64,000 nt of DNA, taken from positions 996,973 through 1,060,972 of the forward strand of contig NW_005201192.1 in assembly GCF_000372725.1 (NCBI RefSeq), in the 5' to 3' direction. The DNA is from Emiliania huxleyi CCMP1516 (lineage: Eukaryota > Haptophyta > Isochrysidales > Noelaerhabdaceae). Positions 46,277 to 56,215 of the stretch are shown here, piece by piece. The first letter of the stretch is position 1. Every line of letters begins with the position of its first letter. The position numbers were made by a program, and so were the translations under genes. The notes below the pieces were generated by a model that saw only the letters and a list, made by a program, of their open reading frames with translations, was not told where the DNA came from and did not search any database.

Positions 46277-47487
46277 CTAGGGCTGCTTGGCCGTGGCGGC
46301 TTTGGAGGCGGCGCGGAGGAGGCCGAGGAAGAGCGGCGACGGCTTCATCGGCCGCGACTTGAACTCGGGGTGGAACTGGCAGCCGACGAAGAAGGGGTGG
46401 CCCTGTAGCTCGAAGACCTCCATCCGCTCGCCTAGTCCCGGACAAACTCGGCTTGGTCTCGGGCGGTCTCGCGGCCGGCCTCGCAGGCCCGGCGGCCGCT
46501 CGCCCGTCGTGTCGCGGCCGACAAAGTCGAGGCCGGCCGCCTACGGGGAGGTGTCGAGGCGGCTCCGAGAAGGCCCCATCCCCTTTGGGTGGCCGGCAGA
46601 GCCGAGGTGGGGGAAAGCGGGAGGGTTGAGCGGGCTTCGGCCTGCCCATATGAAGGCTTTGATGTGGGGAGAGGGGCATTGGGTGGAGAAGCTGCTGCTG
46701 AGGATGTGCAATTGGGTGGTGGAGTGAGGTACACATGCTGGGCCGGCCGCCTCGAGCTGCTGCACGTAGGCCGGGTTGACCTCGTACCGGTGGCGGTGGC
46801 GCTCGTCGAAGGCGGTGGCGCCTAATCTCGGGTGATCTCGGGTGATCTCGGGATCATCGCGGGAAAGCTCGTCGAAGGCGGTGGCGCCGTTGTACAGCTG
46901 CGCGGTGAGGCACTTTGGCGAGCGGAGCATTGTCTTCCTCGCGCCGAGCCGCATCGTCCCACCCATCTGAGTGCGGCTGCCTTCGGGCATGAAGATGATG
47001 AGCGGCGTGGCGCACTTCTCGTCGAACTCCGCCGAGTGGGCAGTCTTGACGCCGAGCACCGACCGCGCAAACTCGATGACGGCGATCTGGAAGCCGAGGC
47101 AGATGCCGAGGTAAGGCACGCCGTTCTCGCGCGCGTAGTTTGCAGCGAGCATCTTTCCCTCCACGGCGCGGATCCCGAAGCCTCCCGGCACCAGCACGCC
47201 GTCTGCGCGCCGCAGCTTGGACCACGCCTCGTCGTAGGCTAGCCGGTCCGACGCGAGCGTTGTCTCGTCGAGGTGCGCCGAGTCGATCCACATGATCCGG
47301 AGCTTGCGCTCCACGGCGAAGGACGCGTGCATCAGCGCCTTTGTGACGGAGAGGTAGGCGTCGGACAGCTCGGTGTACTTGCCGACGACGGCGATGTGCA
47401 CGTCGAGCGTGAGCGAGTCGACGAGCTCCGCGAGGGACGTCCACTCGGCGGCGAGGGCCTTCTCCGGTCCGCCGATCTTGGGCGTGA
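46277..47487 (-). CDS. CTP synthase, glutaminase domain (5' part missing at gap)
   Basis: From the gap the frame reads [40 protein letters not shown], then the class I glutamine amidotransferase domain: [40 protein letters not shown] with the nucleophile Cys, [40 protein letters not shown] and [20 protein letters not shown] with the catalytic His and Glu. CTP synthase makes CTP from UTP, ATP and glutamine. Three introns (46822-46887, 46541-46750, 46432-46503), all GC-AG, all multiples of three, all with exon duplications. The N-terminal amidoligase half is absent from the sequence across the gap. Confidence 0.95.
46432..46503 (-). other. 72-nt GC-AG intron, 8-bp duplication
   Basis: GACGG|GCGAGCGG starts, GACTAG|GCGAGCGG ends; joining gives DTTGERMEVF. 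Confidence 0.85.
46541..46750 (-). other. 210-nt GC-AG intron, 10-bp duplication
   Basis: CTCGAG|GCGGCCGGCC starts, CCGTAG|GCGGCCGGCC ends; joining gives [12 protein letters not shown]. Confidence 0.88.
46822..46887 (-). other. 66-nt GC-AG intron, perfect 21-bp duplication
   Basis: CAACG|GCGCCACCGCCTTCGAC starts and ATTAG|GCGCCACCGCCTTCGAC ends the intron, identity 21 bases. Interior sense strand has GATCCCGAGATCACCCGAGA tandem. Joining gives [17 protein letters not shown]. Confidence 0.93.
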
Positions 47488-47587
47488 NNNNNNNNNNNNN
47501 NNNNNNNNNNNNNNNNNNNNNNNNNNNNNNNNNNNNNNNNNNNNNNNNNNNNNNNNNNNNNNNNNNNNNNNNNNNNNNNNNNNNNNN
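47488..47587. other. Assembly gap, exactly 100 N
   Basis: Placeholder gap between the CTP synthase 5' break and the transposon-like gene. Confidence 1.
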
Positions 47588-47608
47588 TAGCGATTATCTA
47601 GGTCGTAA

Positions 47609-50573
47609 ATGGTTACCGGCCTCACGCACTCAACGGTGGTCCGGGAGGTGCACCCGCCCGAGGGCGGCGCCTTTCCCCCTCCTCCTGCTGCCCCGGCCGT
47701 CACCCCTGCGGCTGGACGCACGCGGGCCTGCGCGGCTGCAGCGCCTGCCACACCCGCCGCCGCTGCTCCAGCGGCCGCAAACCAGCCCGTGGCGGCCACG
47801 ACCGCCGTTGATCCGAACTACTACACGGTCGACAGCGGCTTCGAGGGCGGGAGGCGGCGAGTCCCCGCCTCGGCTCTCTCCCCCCGAGTCTCCGAGCCAC
47901 GTCTAGAATCGCTGACCCAACTGCGAGAGCTCGTGCGCCGCGCTAGCGAAAAGCTCGACAGCTACTACCATCACATGGTCCGAGCAGCGCACGAGGCTGC
48001 TACTACCTCGCGTCTGCTCGAAGGGCTCGAGCAGGATCAGGCGCGGGCAGCCCACCTGCGAGACACACGGAGAAAGGGAGGTGAGGAGAGTCGCCCACGC
48101 GAACCCGAGAGAAGAGTGCGTCCGACCTCTACAGGTCCTCGTCATCGCCGACTGGAAAATGAAGTTCTTGATGAGCGTCTTCCGCGAGGCCATGTCCGAG
48201 TTCTTCGGCAAGCGCGGCATGCCTTGGCACGGCTGCATGCTTGTCCGGCGCCCACTGCGCTTCGAGGCCGATCGGTACGGCGAGGGAGAGTTCGTCTGCG
48301 AGTACAAACATGCAATGATGCTCGCGTCGAAAGAGGACGGCTTTGCTACCCTATCCGCAGTGCACATCGCGCTCTCCGAGTACAAATCTGAGAACCCGCA
48401 CGTCTCGAGCGCCTTGGTCAAGACTGACGGAGCCGCCGCATACGCGGGCGCGACCTTCACCCTCGGCCTCTCCTTCCTGGGTGAGACGACCGGCATCGTC
48501 GTCCGCGGACACTTCATCGGCGAAGCTGGGCAGAATAAGTCTACTCTCGACGGCGAGTTTGCCGTCAGCGGGAGTCAGGTCCGCCGGCTCATCTGCAGCG
48601 GCCTCCACGACGTCCGCACGCCGTCAGACCTATTCCACGGGTTAGAGAAGGTGCTCTCCAAGCAGGGCGGCCGCACAGTCGCGCTCTTCCGGCCCGCCGG
48701 CAGCGAGGAGTTCGCCGTGGAGACGATCGCTCGCCTCACCCTGATGTCGGCCCGCGAGTACGTCTACGACGGGTCGGGGTCGTTCGAGGCGCTGCTGCTC
48801 CGCCGCCAGTCCTTTCTGGGGCAGGGGGAGCGGCTGACCTCGGCCGACCTCTTCCCGGACGGAAGGGTCGCGCCCACCGCGCCTCAGGTCGTCGCCTCGA
48901 CGAGCCGCGGGGCGGCGGGCAGCTCGGGGCAGCACGAGCTCGTCGCACGAAGCGACGACAGGGGCCGCGAGGGCAAAGCGGACCGGAAGCTCGTCGCACG
49001 AAGCGACAGGGGCCGCGAGGCGCGGGCGAAGGCCAAGGCGGAGCGGAAGGAGGCGGCACAGGCGAAGGTGGCGGCGGAGCGCCGCCGTCTCGCTTCGGAG
49101 GCCTCGGTGGCGCGATCGACAGCGCGGTCCTACCGATGCTGCGACATGCCTGGCGGCATGCCCGGCTGCGATCGAGTCTTTGTGCGCCTAGGGGCGTTAA
49201 AGAGGCACCTGGAGCAGGGTCGCACCAACCCGGATGTGCACCAGTGCGGTTATGTCCGATGCTACCCCGCCGGCGCGCCTGTCGGCAGGGCGAGCGCCGG
49301 CGACGTGCTTGCGCGAGCGGTTGCCGCACAGGCAGGGCGTGTCACCATCCACGGCGGCGAGGGCGGCCTCGCCTCGCCCACCCTCTGCCCGGTGGCCGAG
49401 CTGCAGCTGACGCTGTGCGATGGGACCGTGTGCAAGCCGACCCCTCCGGAGGCTGGCTATGCCAGTAACCAGCAGGGGCGGTCGAAGCCGCGCCGCAAGT
49501 CCGCCATGCAGCTGACCTACGTCCTACTCGTCGGCCACGACGTGAAGGACGAGAAGGGGTACGAGAACCTGCACGGGCACGAGGCGAGCCAGCTCATGCT
49601 GGAGTGGGGCACGGCCGGCTTTGCCAGCCGTTTTGCGGGGGTTGGCAATGCGGCGGCCACGCAAGACGGGCAGCCGCACCTGCCGCGGACGGCGCAACTC
49701 TCGGCGAGCGAGCTCACGCCGCTGCTTATGCTGCCCCGGGCGAAGCTCGAGGCTCGCATCCTCAAGCTGAAGGCAAAGGAGCGGCGCCCCTGGGTCGCCG
49801 CAAAGACGAGGAAGCGGAAGCGCAGCGCCGTCCCTGCCGGCCGCAAGCAGAAGCCCGACAGCGCGGCCATCCTGCGCTCGGCGCGCGTCAAGCTTCGGCG
49901 CGCGGGCTGGGACATCGCCGCCGCAGTCGGGCAGAGGGGCGGGCGGCGGGCGGACCGCCTCACCGTCCCGGAGCTGAAGGCTCTCGTGGCAGGCCGCGGC
50001 TGGAAGCTGGGGAAGGGTGAGAAGGCCAACCAAGGCCCCCTGCTTGCGCTCGCCGAGCGGAAACGCAAAGAGGCGCGCGACGCGCACGCTGGCCGCCACG
50101 GCGGCGTCGCCCGGCCTGAGGACGGCCTGGACGAGTGCTGGGCGCCTCAGCCCGAGGATGAGGTGTCAGACGACGGCGCGGGCGGCTCGGAGGCGAGCGG
50201 CTCGGGCGCCGCCGGCGCTGCAGGCGGTGCGGGCGGTGCGGGCGGTGCGGGCGCGGGGGGCGTAGCAGGCGCGAGGGCGGAGGCCGGCACGGCTGGGGAG
50301 CCGGCGGGCGACGGCTCGGCGTCGGAGGGAGAGGCTACAGGTGATGTCGAAATGGGTGAGGCATGCGGGGACGCCGAGATGGCAGAGGCAGGGTCGGGGA
50401 GCGGCGGCGGCGGCGGTGGCGACGGCAGCGACGGCAGCAGCAGCAGTAGCAGCAGCAGCAGCGACGATGACAGCGACGACGCCGACGGACCTGACAGCAA
50501 CTGTGAGGGAGAGGGAGAGGATGTAGCGTCGTCCGAGTCTGAGAGTGAGTCTGGGGATGAGGGTGAGGAGTAG
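47609..50573 (+). CDS. Transposon-derived-looking protein: DDE-like core, zinc finger, acidic tail
   Basis: First block (47609 to ~48060): Ala/Pro-rich then LTQLRELVRRASEKLDSYYH. After a frame change near 48070-48110 (short intron or frameshift) the main frame has VLVIADWKMKFLMSVFREAM, HVSSALVKTDGAAAYAG and GHFIGEAGQNKSTLDGEFAV; the two Asp and the later acidic pair in this spacing suggest an RNase H-like nuclease. A C2H2-type finger follows (CDRVFVRLGALKRHLEQG), then KPRRKSAMQLTYVLLVGHDV, basic stretches, a SAP-like LTVPELKALVAGRGWKLGKG, and a Gly/Ala then Ser/Asp/Glu-rich tail. I infer a transposable-element protein of an unnamed family; terminal repeats were not found. Confidence 0.55.
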
Positions 50574-51518
50574 CCGCGCGGTGGAGTGTACGCTCGCTGT
50601 TTACTCGATCCGCGCGTGTGTCGACAAGGGAGAAAACGGCCACGAGAAGAGGAGGGCACGCGTGACACCTGAGCGAGCCCGCCACAGCTGGCTCTTTCAC
50701 CTGCAAGTACGAAGTAGCAGACGCTGAGGCGCGCAGGAAGTGGCCGACACGGCAAGGTCAGCGCGCATTTGCGCCACGCATCGCGAGATGGAGGGAGTAC
50801 TGCAACCTACAGAGAGAGGACCTGCAGCAGCTGCCAGACGCGACGATTCGCACGAAGGAGTGACTCGCCCGCGGCTTGCCGCACTGCACTCGCAGGTATG
50901 CCCTCCGGGCGGAGGTTGAGCACTAGCCGCAAGGCACACGACCTGACCGCGGCCAGTGCTCAACCTGCAGCACCGGGCCTACAGCGAGGAGTGATACGGT
51001 GATTGACGAGGCAGTGGTTCATGCGGTGGTGGAATCGGTGTCAAAACCGAGCCAACAGGCTGAAACGGCACGGGAGCTCACAGTGTGCCTCACTGAGAGT
51101 CTCGCGGGTGCTCCGAGGCGAGCAGAGCGCGAGGGCCGATGGCATGTGAGTCTACGTAGACGCCTCATACTTGGCGGGGCTAGTGCCGGACGCAGATGGA
51201 CGGCCCTGCCAAGCGTTACCCCCAAAAATCAAGAAAAAATTCTGCGGCCGAAATCTCGATTTTTAAGCTCTCTGGGGGTGTTTCTGGGACCATATGCGAC
51301 CACTTCACCCGCCCCGGGAGGACTGGATCAGTTGCGACCTATCTTGCACCATCCTGGTGTGAGTCGGCGTCTAGCGCGCGCGATAAGGTTTTTGCTCGCC
51401 TTCCCTGGGACCCCGTGTTGCATGTCACTGTCATCACTGTGCGATTTCGGGGCCCGGGGTTGTGCGTTTACGTGAAGTCGCCCATACATGTCTATGCAAA
51501 GTCTTGTTCGGCGCGTGC
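50574..51518. other. Intergenic, no gene recognised
   Basis: May include the 3' end of the transposon-like unit. GGCCAGTGCTCAACCTGCAG at 50951 partly mirrors GGAGGTTGAGCACTAGCCGC at 50910 (short inverted match). Confidence 0.45.
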
Positions 51519-53222
51519 ATGGCGTCCGCCGCCCGCAAGCGCGCCCGCACCGCCGGCGGTGAGGAGGTCGACGAGCCCGTGCCGGTCGCGGGTGGCTTTG
51601 AGGCGCCCATCTTTGGCGTGCGCGTCGTCGGCCAGGTGACGACGCTGCCGCTCGAGGGCGAGGACGGCCCTCCGGCATCGCTCGGTCGTGTTAGCGTCGC
51701 AAGCGACCACGCGGGCGCCTGGTACGTCGCGACCAAGGACTCGCTGCTGCACGTCTCGGCGGCCGGGCGCGTGCGCAGCGTTGCGACCTTGTCGGAAAGT
51801 GTCGAATACTACACCGCTGCCGCCAGCCCCAACGGGAGCGCGGTGTTTGTGGCAGACTGGAGCAACGACGAGATCCGGCGGGTGGAGGTGGCGACGGGCG
51901 AGGTGACCACGCTCGCGGGCAGCGGCGAGAATGGCGACGCGGACGGCGTGGGCGACGCGGCGGAGTTCTGCGGCCCACGCGGCCTTGCCACAAGCCCAGA
52001 CGGGAGCGCGCTGTTTGTGGCAGACTGGAGCAACCACAAGATCCGGCGGGTGGAGGTGGCGACTGGCTCTGTGACAACGATCGCTGGAAGCGGCGACGAG
52101 GGCGACGCCGATGGCGTGGTTGACGCGGCGGAGTTCTACTACCCATGTGACATCTCCATTAGCCCGGACGGCGGCGCGCTGTTTGTGGCGGACTATGAGA
52201 ACCACATGATCCGGCGGGTTGAGGTGGCGACGGGCGCTGTGACAACGGTCGTGGGCAGTGGCATCAGGGGCAGCGTCGATGGCGTGGGCGACGCGGCGCA
52301 GTTCTGCACCCCAACTGGCATCGCCCTGAGCCCCGACGGCGGCGTGCTGTTTGTGGCCGACAAAGGCAACCACAAGATCCGGCGGGTGGAGGTGGCGACG
52401 GGAGAGGTGACGACGATCGCGGGCAGTGGCACCAGGGGCAGCGTCGACGGCGTGGGCGACGCGGCGGCGTTCAGCTACCCAACTGAAGTCGCCATCAGCC
52501 CTGACGGCAGCACGCTGTTGGTCAGTTCCAACGGTGGCCTCCGTCAGGTCTGCGTGGCTGCGCCTCCTCCGCCTCCCTCCTTTGCCCCGATCGTCGTTCC
52601 GCCTTCCACCATCCTGGCTGACTTCGCAACGACGCGGGGCGACGCCTCCCTGCCAGAGGGGAAAGTCACCTTCCTGATCGGCGACGACGAGGAGCGCGTC
52701 GAGCACGTGAGCAAGAACATGCTCTGCGCCCGGTCCCCGGTCTTTCGGACCATGTTTGGCATCGGCATGAAGGAGCGCGACGCCGCCGAGGTCACGGTGT
52801 CGCACACCGACCTCGCCAGCTTCACCGCCCTCGTCGACTACCTCCTCTCCGACAAGTTCGACCTCGGCGAGGAGGAGGGCGGCAGGGCGCAGCGCGCGCT
52901 CGACCTGCGGGAGCTGGCGCAGATGTACCAGGTGCCGCGCCTCGAGCTGCTCTGCGCGCAGGCGCTGCAGGAGAGCGTCGCGCCGGCGACCGCCGTGCCG
53001 CTGCTCGAGGCGGCGCACACGCTGGGCGACGGGCGGCTCCTCGCGCAGTGCCGCCGCTACGTCGCCGACCACGCCGCCGAGGTGCGGGCGAGCGGCGGCG
53101 TGGAGCAGCTGCGCGACTTTGGCGTGGCCAAGGGGCTGCTCGGCGACGCGCTCGACCAGGTGGCGGAGCTGAAGGGGACAGTGGCGGCGCGCGACGCGGA
53201 GCTCGAGAAGGTCCGCGGGTGA
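51519..53222 (+). CDS. NHL-repeat beta-propeller + BTB/POZ-BACK protein
   Basis: Single-exon, 567 residues. Five NHL-type blades of about 57 residues share ALFVADWSNHKIRRVEVATG and VTTIAGSGDEGDADGVVDAA, forming a propeller over residues ~95-340. After a proline linker comes a BTB/POZ domain (GKVTFLIGDDEERVEHVSKN, LCARSPVFRTMFGIGMKERD, FTALVDYLLSDKFDL) and a BACK-like helical tail (ELAQMYQVPRLELLCAQALQ). BTB-BACK proteins usually act as Cullin-3 substrate adaptors, so the propeller is likely the substrate-binding part. Blades are very similar at DNA level, which suggests recent internal duplication. Start chosen at MASAARKRARTAGG; an upstream in-frame Met at 51462 is less likely. Confidence 0.93.
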   Translation: MASAARKRARTAGGEEVDEPVPVAGGFEAPIFGVRVVGQVTTLPLEGEDGPPASLGRVSVASDHAGAWYVATKDSLLHVSAAGRVRSVATLSESVEYYTAAASPNGSAVFVADWSNDEIRRVEVATGEVTTLAGSGENGDADGVGDAAEFCGPRGLATSPDGSALFVADWSNHKIRRVEVATGSVTTIAGSGDEGDADGVVDAAEFYYPCDISISPDGGALFVADYENHMIRRVEVATGAVTTVVGSGIRGSVDGVGDAAQFCTPTGIALSPDGGVLFVADKGNHKIRRVEVATGEVTTIAGSGTRGSVDGVGDAAAFSYPTEVAISPDGSTLLVSSNGGLRQVCVAAPPPPPSFAPIVVPPSTILADFATTRGDASLPEGKVTFLIGDDEERVEHVSKNMLCARSPVFRTMFGIGMKERDAAEVTVSHTDLASFTALVDYLLSDKFDLGEEEGGRAQRALDLRELAQMYQVPRLELLCAQALQESVAPATAVPLLEAAHTLGDGRLLAQCRRYVADHAAEVRASGGVEQLRDFGVAKGLLGDALDQVAELKGTVAARDAELEKVRG

Positions 53223-53317
53223 GTGAGTGACCAGTTCGGATACGACCTCGCGACATTTCTTTTTTCACACAATTCCGCAGCCATCCGAACGAGGACGCAC
53301 CACCGTCGGACCAATCG

Positions 53318-54756
53318 ATGACCCTTGCCGGCGCTCAGCCCAAACGATTCACTCCGCCGAGCATCTCCTCGACCGTCTGCTTGAGCATGCGCTACGCTTC
53401 CGAGTCGCTTGGACTCGCACAGTGCTTCCGCTGCCGCACAGTTTTGCCTCTCTGCACTTCGCCCATTTGGATCGCACTAAACCTAGCCACGTTACCGCTC
53501 GGCTGGCCCTTCGCCATCCGGGGCCTCTTCAGCAGCAGCGCCACCGACCGTGTCCAGCGCTCGGCCTCTGGCACAGCGAAGGCGGTTGCCCTCCTCCGCT
53601 TTCGGGCCGCGGAGCTGGGGTTTGGCCCCGACCACCTCGCCGGCGCTTTCACTCACCTCTTCTACGAGGACCTGCCTGCCGCCTTTCTCCGGGCGAGGGG
53701 CGCGATCGAGAGGTGGGAGTACTTCGTCACGGGCAGGATCGGCGGCGGAGCCTGCGGCGTTCCTGCCGGCTCCTAGGAACTGCACAGGGATTTTGCTGCA
53801 TCTTCCCACAGGCGCCGGCTTCGACACGCGCTGCTACCGGCTCGACATCGGCAAGACCGCGCGCTGCTTCGAGGCGTCACCCCCGCGCGCGAGCCGCCGC
53901 CGTCGTCGCGCCCGCCTCGCCACCGCCGCGCACCCGCCTCTTCTCGCCCGCCTCCCACCACCCCCCTCCCTCCTCCCACCCTCCCCGCCGCTCGCCAGGT
54001 CGATGCGCCGACCACGCAGGCGCTCAAGCGAGAGAGCCTGAGCCGCGCCGGCGTCGACTGCTCCCACGTCACGTTTGTGCCGGTCGACTTTGCCCACTCG
54101 GACTGGTTCCAATGCTTGTGTGACGCGGGGTTCGACCCGCGCCGGCGGACCGTCTTCATCTGGGAGGGCTGTCCTCTACCACCTGCCCGCGCAGACTACG
54201 CGAGAGACTCCGAGATTAGCCGAGATTTCCGAGAGTAGGCGTCTTCTACTATCTGCCTGCCGAGGCCGTCGACGCGACGCTGCGGCGGATCGCAACCTTG
54301 TGCAGCGACGCCGTCCTCGGCTTCGACTGCTTTGCCGACTGGATGGTCGCCTTCTCGGGCCTGCTCCTTGCGCGCGTCTACGGCGCGCCGAGATCACCCG
54401 AGATCACCCAGGATCACCTGCACGACCCGCGGCATCACCCGCACCGCTGCCACCCGCACCGCCCCCTCGCTCCGCCCCCTCGCTCGTGCGCCCGCCCCCA
54501 CCCTCGACCCCCACCCTCCTCCCCCTCACGCCGCCGCGTCCCGTCCCTCTCAGGCGAGCCACTCCTCACCGGCATGCCGCGGGGGGGCGAGGAGGCCCTG
54601 CTCGCGCGCAACAGCCTCGTCGCTGCCGACGTTACCCGGCCGTTTCGCAGCGCGCGGCGGCTGCTCCCTCTGGATGAGGGGGGAATGACGATCGGCCCAC
54701 CGGCATACCTACTTCTCGCCGCCACCTTCCTCACGGCGAGGACCAAGCCGCGGTGA
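53318..54756 (+). CDS. Leucine carboxyl methyltransferase / SAM-dependent methyltransferase family (PF04072 type)
   Basis: Exon blocks: SISSTVCLSMRYASESLGLA, ATDRVQRSASGTAKAVALLR, IERWEYFVTGRI, then GAGFDTRCYRLDIGKTARCF (SAM-binding loop), E + VDAPTTQALKRESLSRAGVD, VTFVPVDFAHSDWFQCLCDA, TVFIWEGVFYYLPAEAVDAT, AVLGFDCFADWMVAFSGLLL, EPLLTGMPRGGEEALLARNS. The order GAG.DTR.YRL, FEVD.P..Q..K and EGV..YL is that of the LCM family. Introns: about 53790-53807, 53863-53998, 54168-54238, 54386-54553, nearly all GC-AG. The stop at 54754 overlaps a good donor (CGCG|GTGAGT), so a further exon is possible. Substrate unknown. Confidence 0.8.
54168..54238 (+). other. 71-nt GC-AG intron with a diverged ~28-bp exon duplication
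   Basis: The intron start (GCTGTCCTCTACCACCTGCC) and the next exon start (GCGTCTTCTACTATCTGCCT) encode near-identical peptides and align with a small gap. Joining gives WEGVFYYLPAEA. Interior has ACTCCGAGATTAGCCGAGAT. Confidence 0.8.
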
Positions 54757-54827
54757 GTTTGTTGAATTATTTTTCTCCGTAGTGTACCTTTAGTGAGTGA
54801 GTTGGAACGCGGCTGAATTCTTTTCTG

Positions 54828-56215
54828 GTGCCCGACTTGGTGCTAATAACCTCCGTGCGGCCACCACCGATGCGCCGCTGCTGCGCCCTTGGCGTCCTGC
54901 TGGCAGCTTCAACGACGCAAAGCCTCAGCTTCACCGCGCAGCCGCGCCTCTCGCGCGTTCATCCGGCCCGCAGGACGGCGCCGCCGTCGCTTGGCGCGAT
55001 TGCGCTGCTGGCGGAGCAGCTCGAGGTCGTGCGCTCCATCCGTCCTGCGGATGACTCGGCGGAGGTGCAGTTCAAGCTCTGGGAAAATGCTGGCCTCAAT
55101 CCGACCTACAAGGTATCCGGGTCCATCTCTGGAGAGCCGTCCTACACCCGACTCTTCTCGCACGCCGACTGGCGCGAGTACTCTGGGACAGAGCCGCTCG
55201 AGAGGTGGGTGCGCGCGGTCGTCACGTGGCGCTACTCGACGGTGCTGCGCGCGCTGTGGAAGCTGAGCCTCCTCGCTGCCCTCTGGGCCTATGCCGTCGC
55301 CTCGCTGCCGGCGGCGCTGCTGCCCCGCACCTCGCCAGTGCCCATGTCGTGGGCAAGCTCTCGGGCTACTGCTAGTCTTCCGCACAAACAACACGTACCA
55401 GCGCCTCGCGGAGGCGTGCGCGTTGATTCCTGCCCGACCACCGCGCTGCGCGCCGCAACGCCACCAGCGCCCACCGCCTTCGCCACCCTCCCCCCCCCCT
55501 CGCCAAGCCCTCGCACACACCAATCGCACCCAAGCCTCACGCGCCTCTCTCGCACCGCGGTCAGGCGCGCACGCTGTGGGGCCGCGCAATCTACCTGACT
55601 CGCGAGGCGCGCCGCCGCCGGCACAGAGCGAGGACGCCCCTCCCCGCCGAGACACGCCTCCCGAGCCAGAGCCCGCTGGTCGTATAAGATTAACCTGGAT
55701 TTTGCACCGGTTATTTCTTTTTTCAAAGCGAGGAAAAATGGTGGCGCCGCCTCTCGCCCTCCCGCTCCCTGCCTCTTGGCTCGCCCTGCCGCAGCCAGCC
55801 TCGCCTCTTCCGCCTCCTGCCTGCGCCGCCTCTCGCCCTCCCGCTCCCTGCCTCTCGGTCCCCGCCCTGCCGCAGCCAGCCTCGCCTCTTCCGCCTCCTG
55901 CCTGCCACGCCCTCCGCCGCCCTCCCATTCCCTGCCTCGCGGCGCTGCGGCAGGTGGCACAGGGAGTAGCCACGGCGCTCCTGAGTCCTGTTCGACCGCA
56001 GGGTGGCGAGCAAGGAGGAGGAGATGGAGGGGGCGGCCGAGGGGGCGGGGCGGCCTCCTGCCGCTACCTCGCAGCCTTCAGCTGGGAGCTCAACGCGAAG
56101 CTCACCGGCGCTCGCCCCTCGCCTCGCCGCCACCCGTCTCCGCCTCCGCGCCTCTTCAGACTACGCGGGGTGGCTGTGTGTAGGCCCCACGCTGCCCGAC
56201 GACATCCTCCGCTAG
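54828..56215 (+). CDS. Bestrophin-like (VCCN/UPF0187) anion channel, frameshifted, 3' end uncertain
   Basis: A leader (MRRCCALGVLLAASTTQSLS, Met at 54870) suits a plastid target. The core reads LFSHADWREYSGTEPLERWV, VVTWRYSTVLRALWKLSLLA, then in the next frame GQALGLLLVFRTNNTYQRLA + EARTLWGRAIYLTREA; these are the bestrophin helix and selectivity-region signatures. Later pieces include CRYLAAFSWELNAKLTG and DYAGWLCVGPTLPDDILR. A one-base frame change near 55338-55350 (MSW... versus MS.GQALG) has no room for an intron and indicates a sequencing error or disabling mutation. Intron 55414-55564 is GC-AG. Plant and algal members are thylakoid chloride channels; the last exons are unclear. Confidence 0.75.
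55414..55564 (+). other. 151-nt GC-AG intron with weak 9-bp duplication
   Basis: GAG|GCGTGCGCG ... GGTCAG|GCGCGCACG, seven of nine match; joining gives LAEARTLWGRAIYL. Confidence 0.7.
55745..55915 (+). repeat. ~83-bp tandem duplication in a bestrophin-like intron
   Basis: GCCGCCTCTCGCCCTCCCGC through CTTCCGCCTCCTGCCTGC occurs twice in direct tandem (from 55744 and 55827) with few changes. Confidence 0.85.

Noticed and set aside
51492..53072. 526-codon minus-strand frame opposite the NHL-BTB gene
   Set aside because: Repeats of DAAPDATAHDR type simply mirror the NHL blades; no independent domain.
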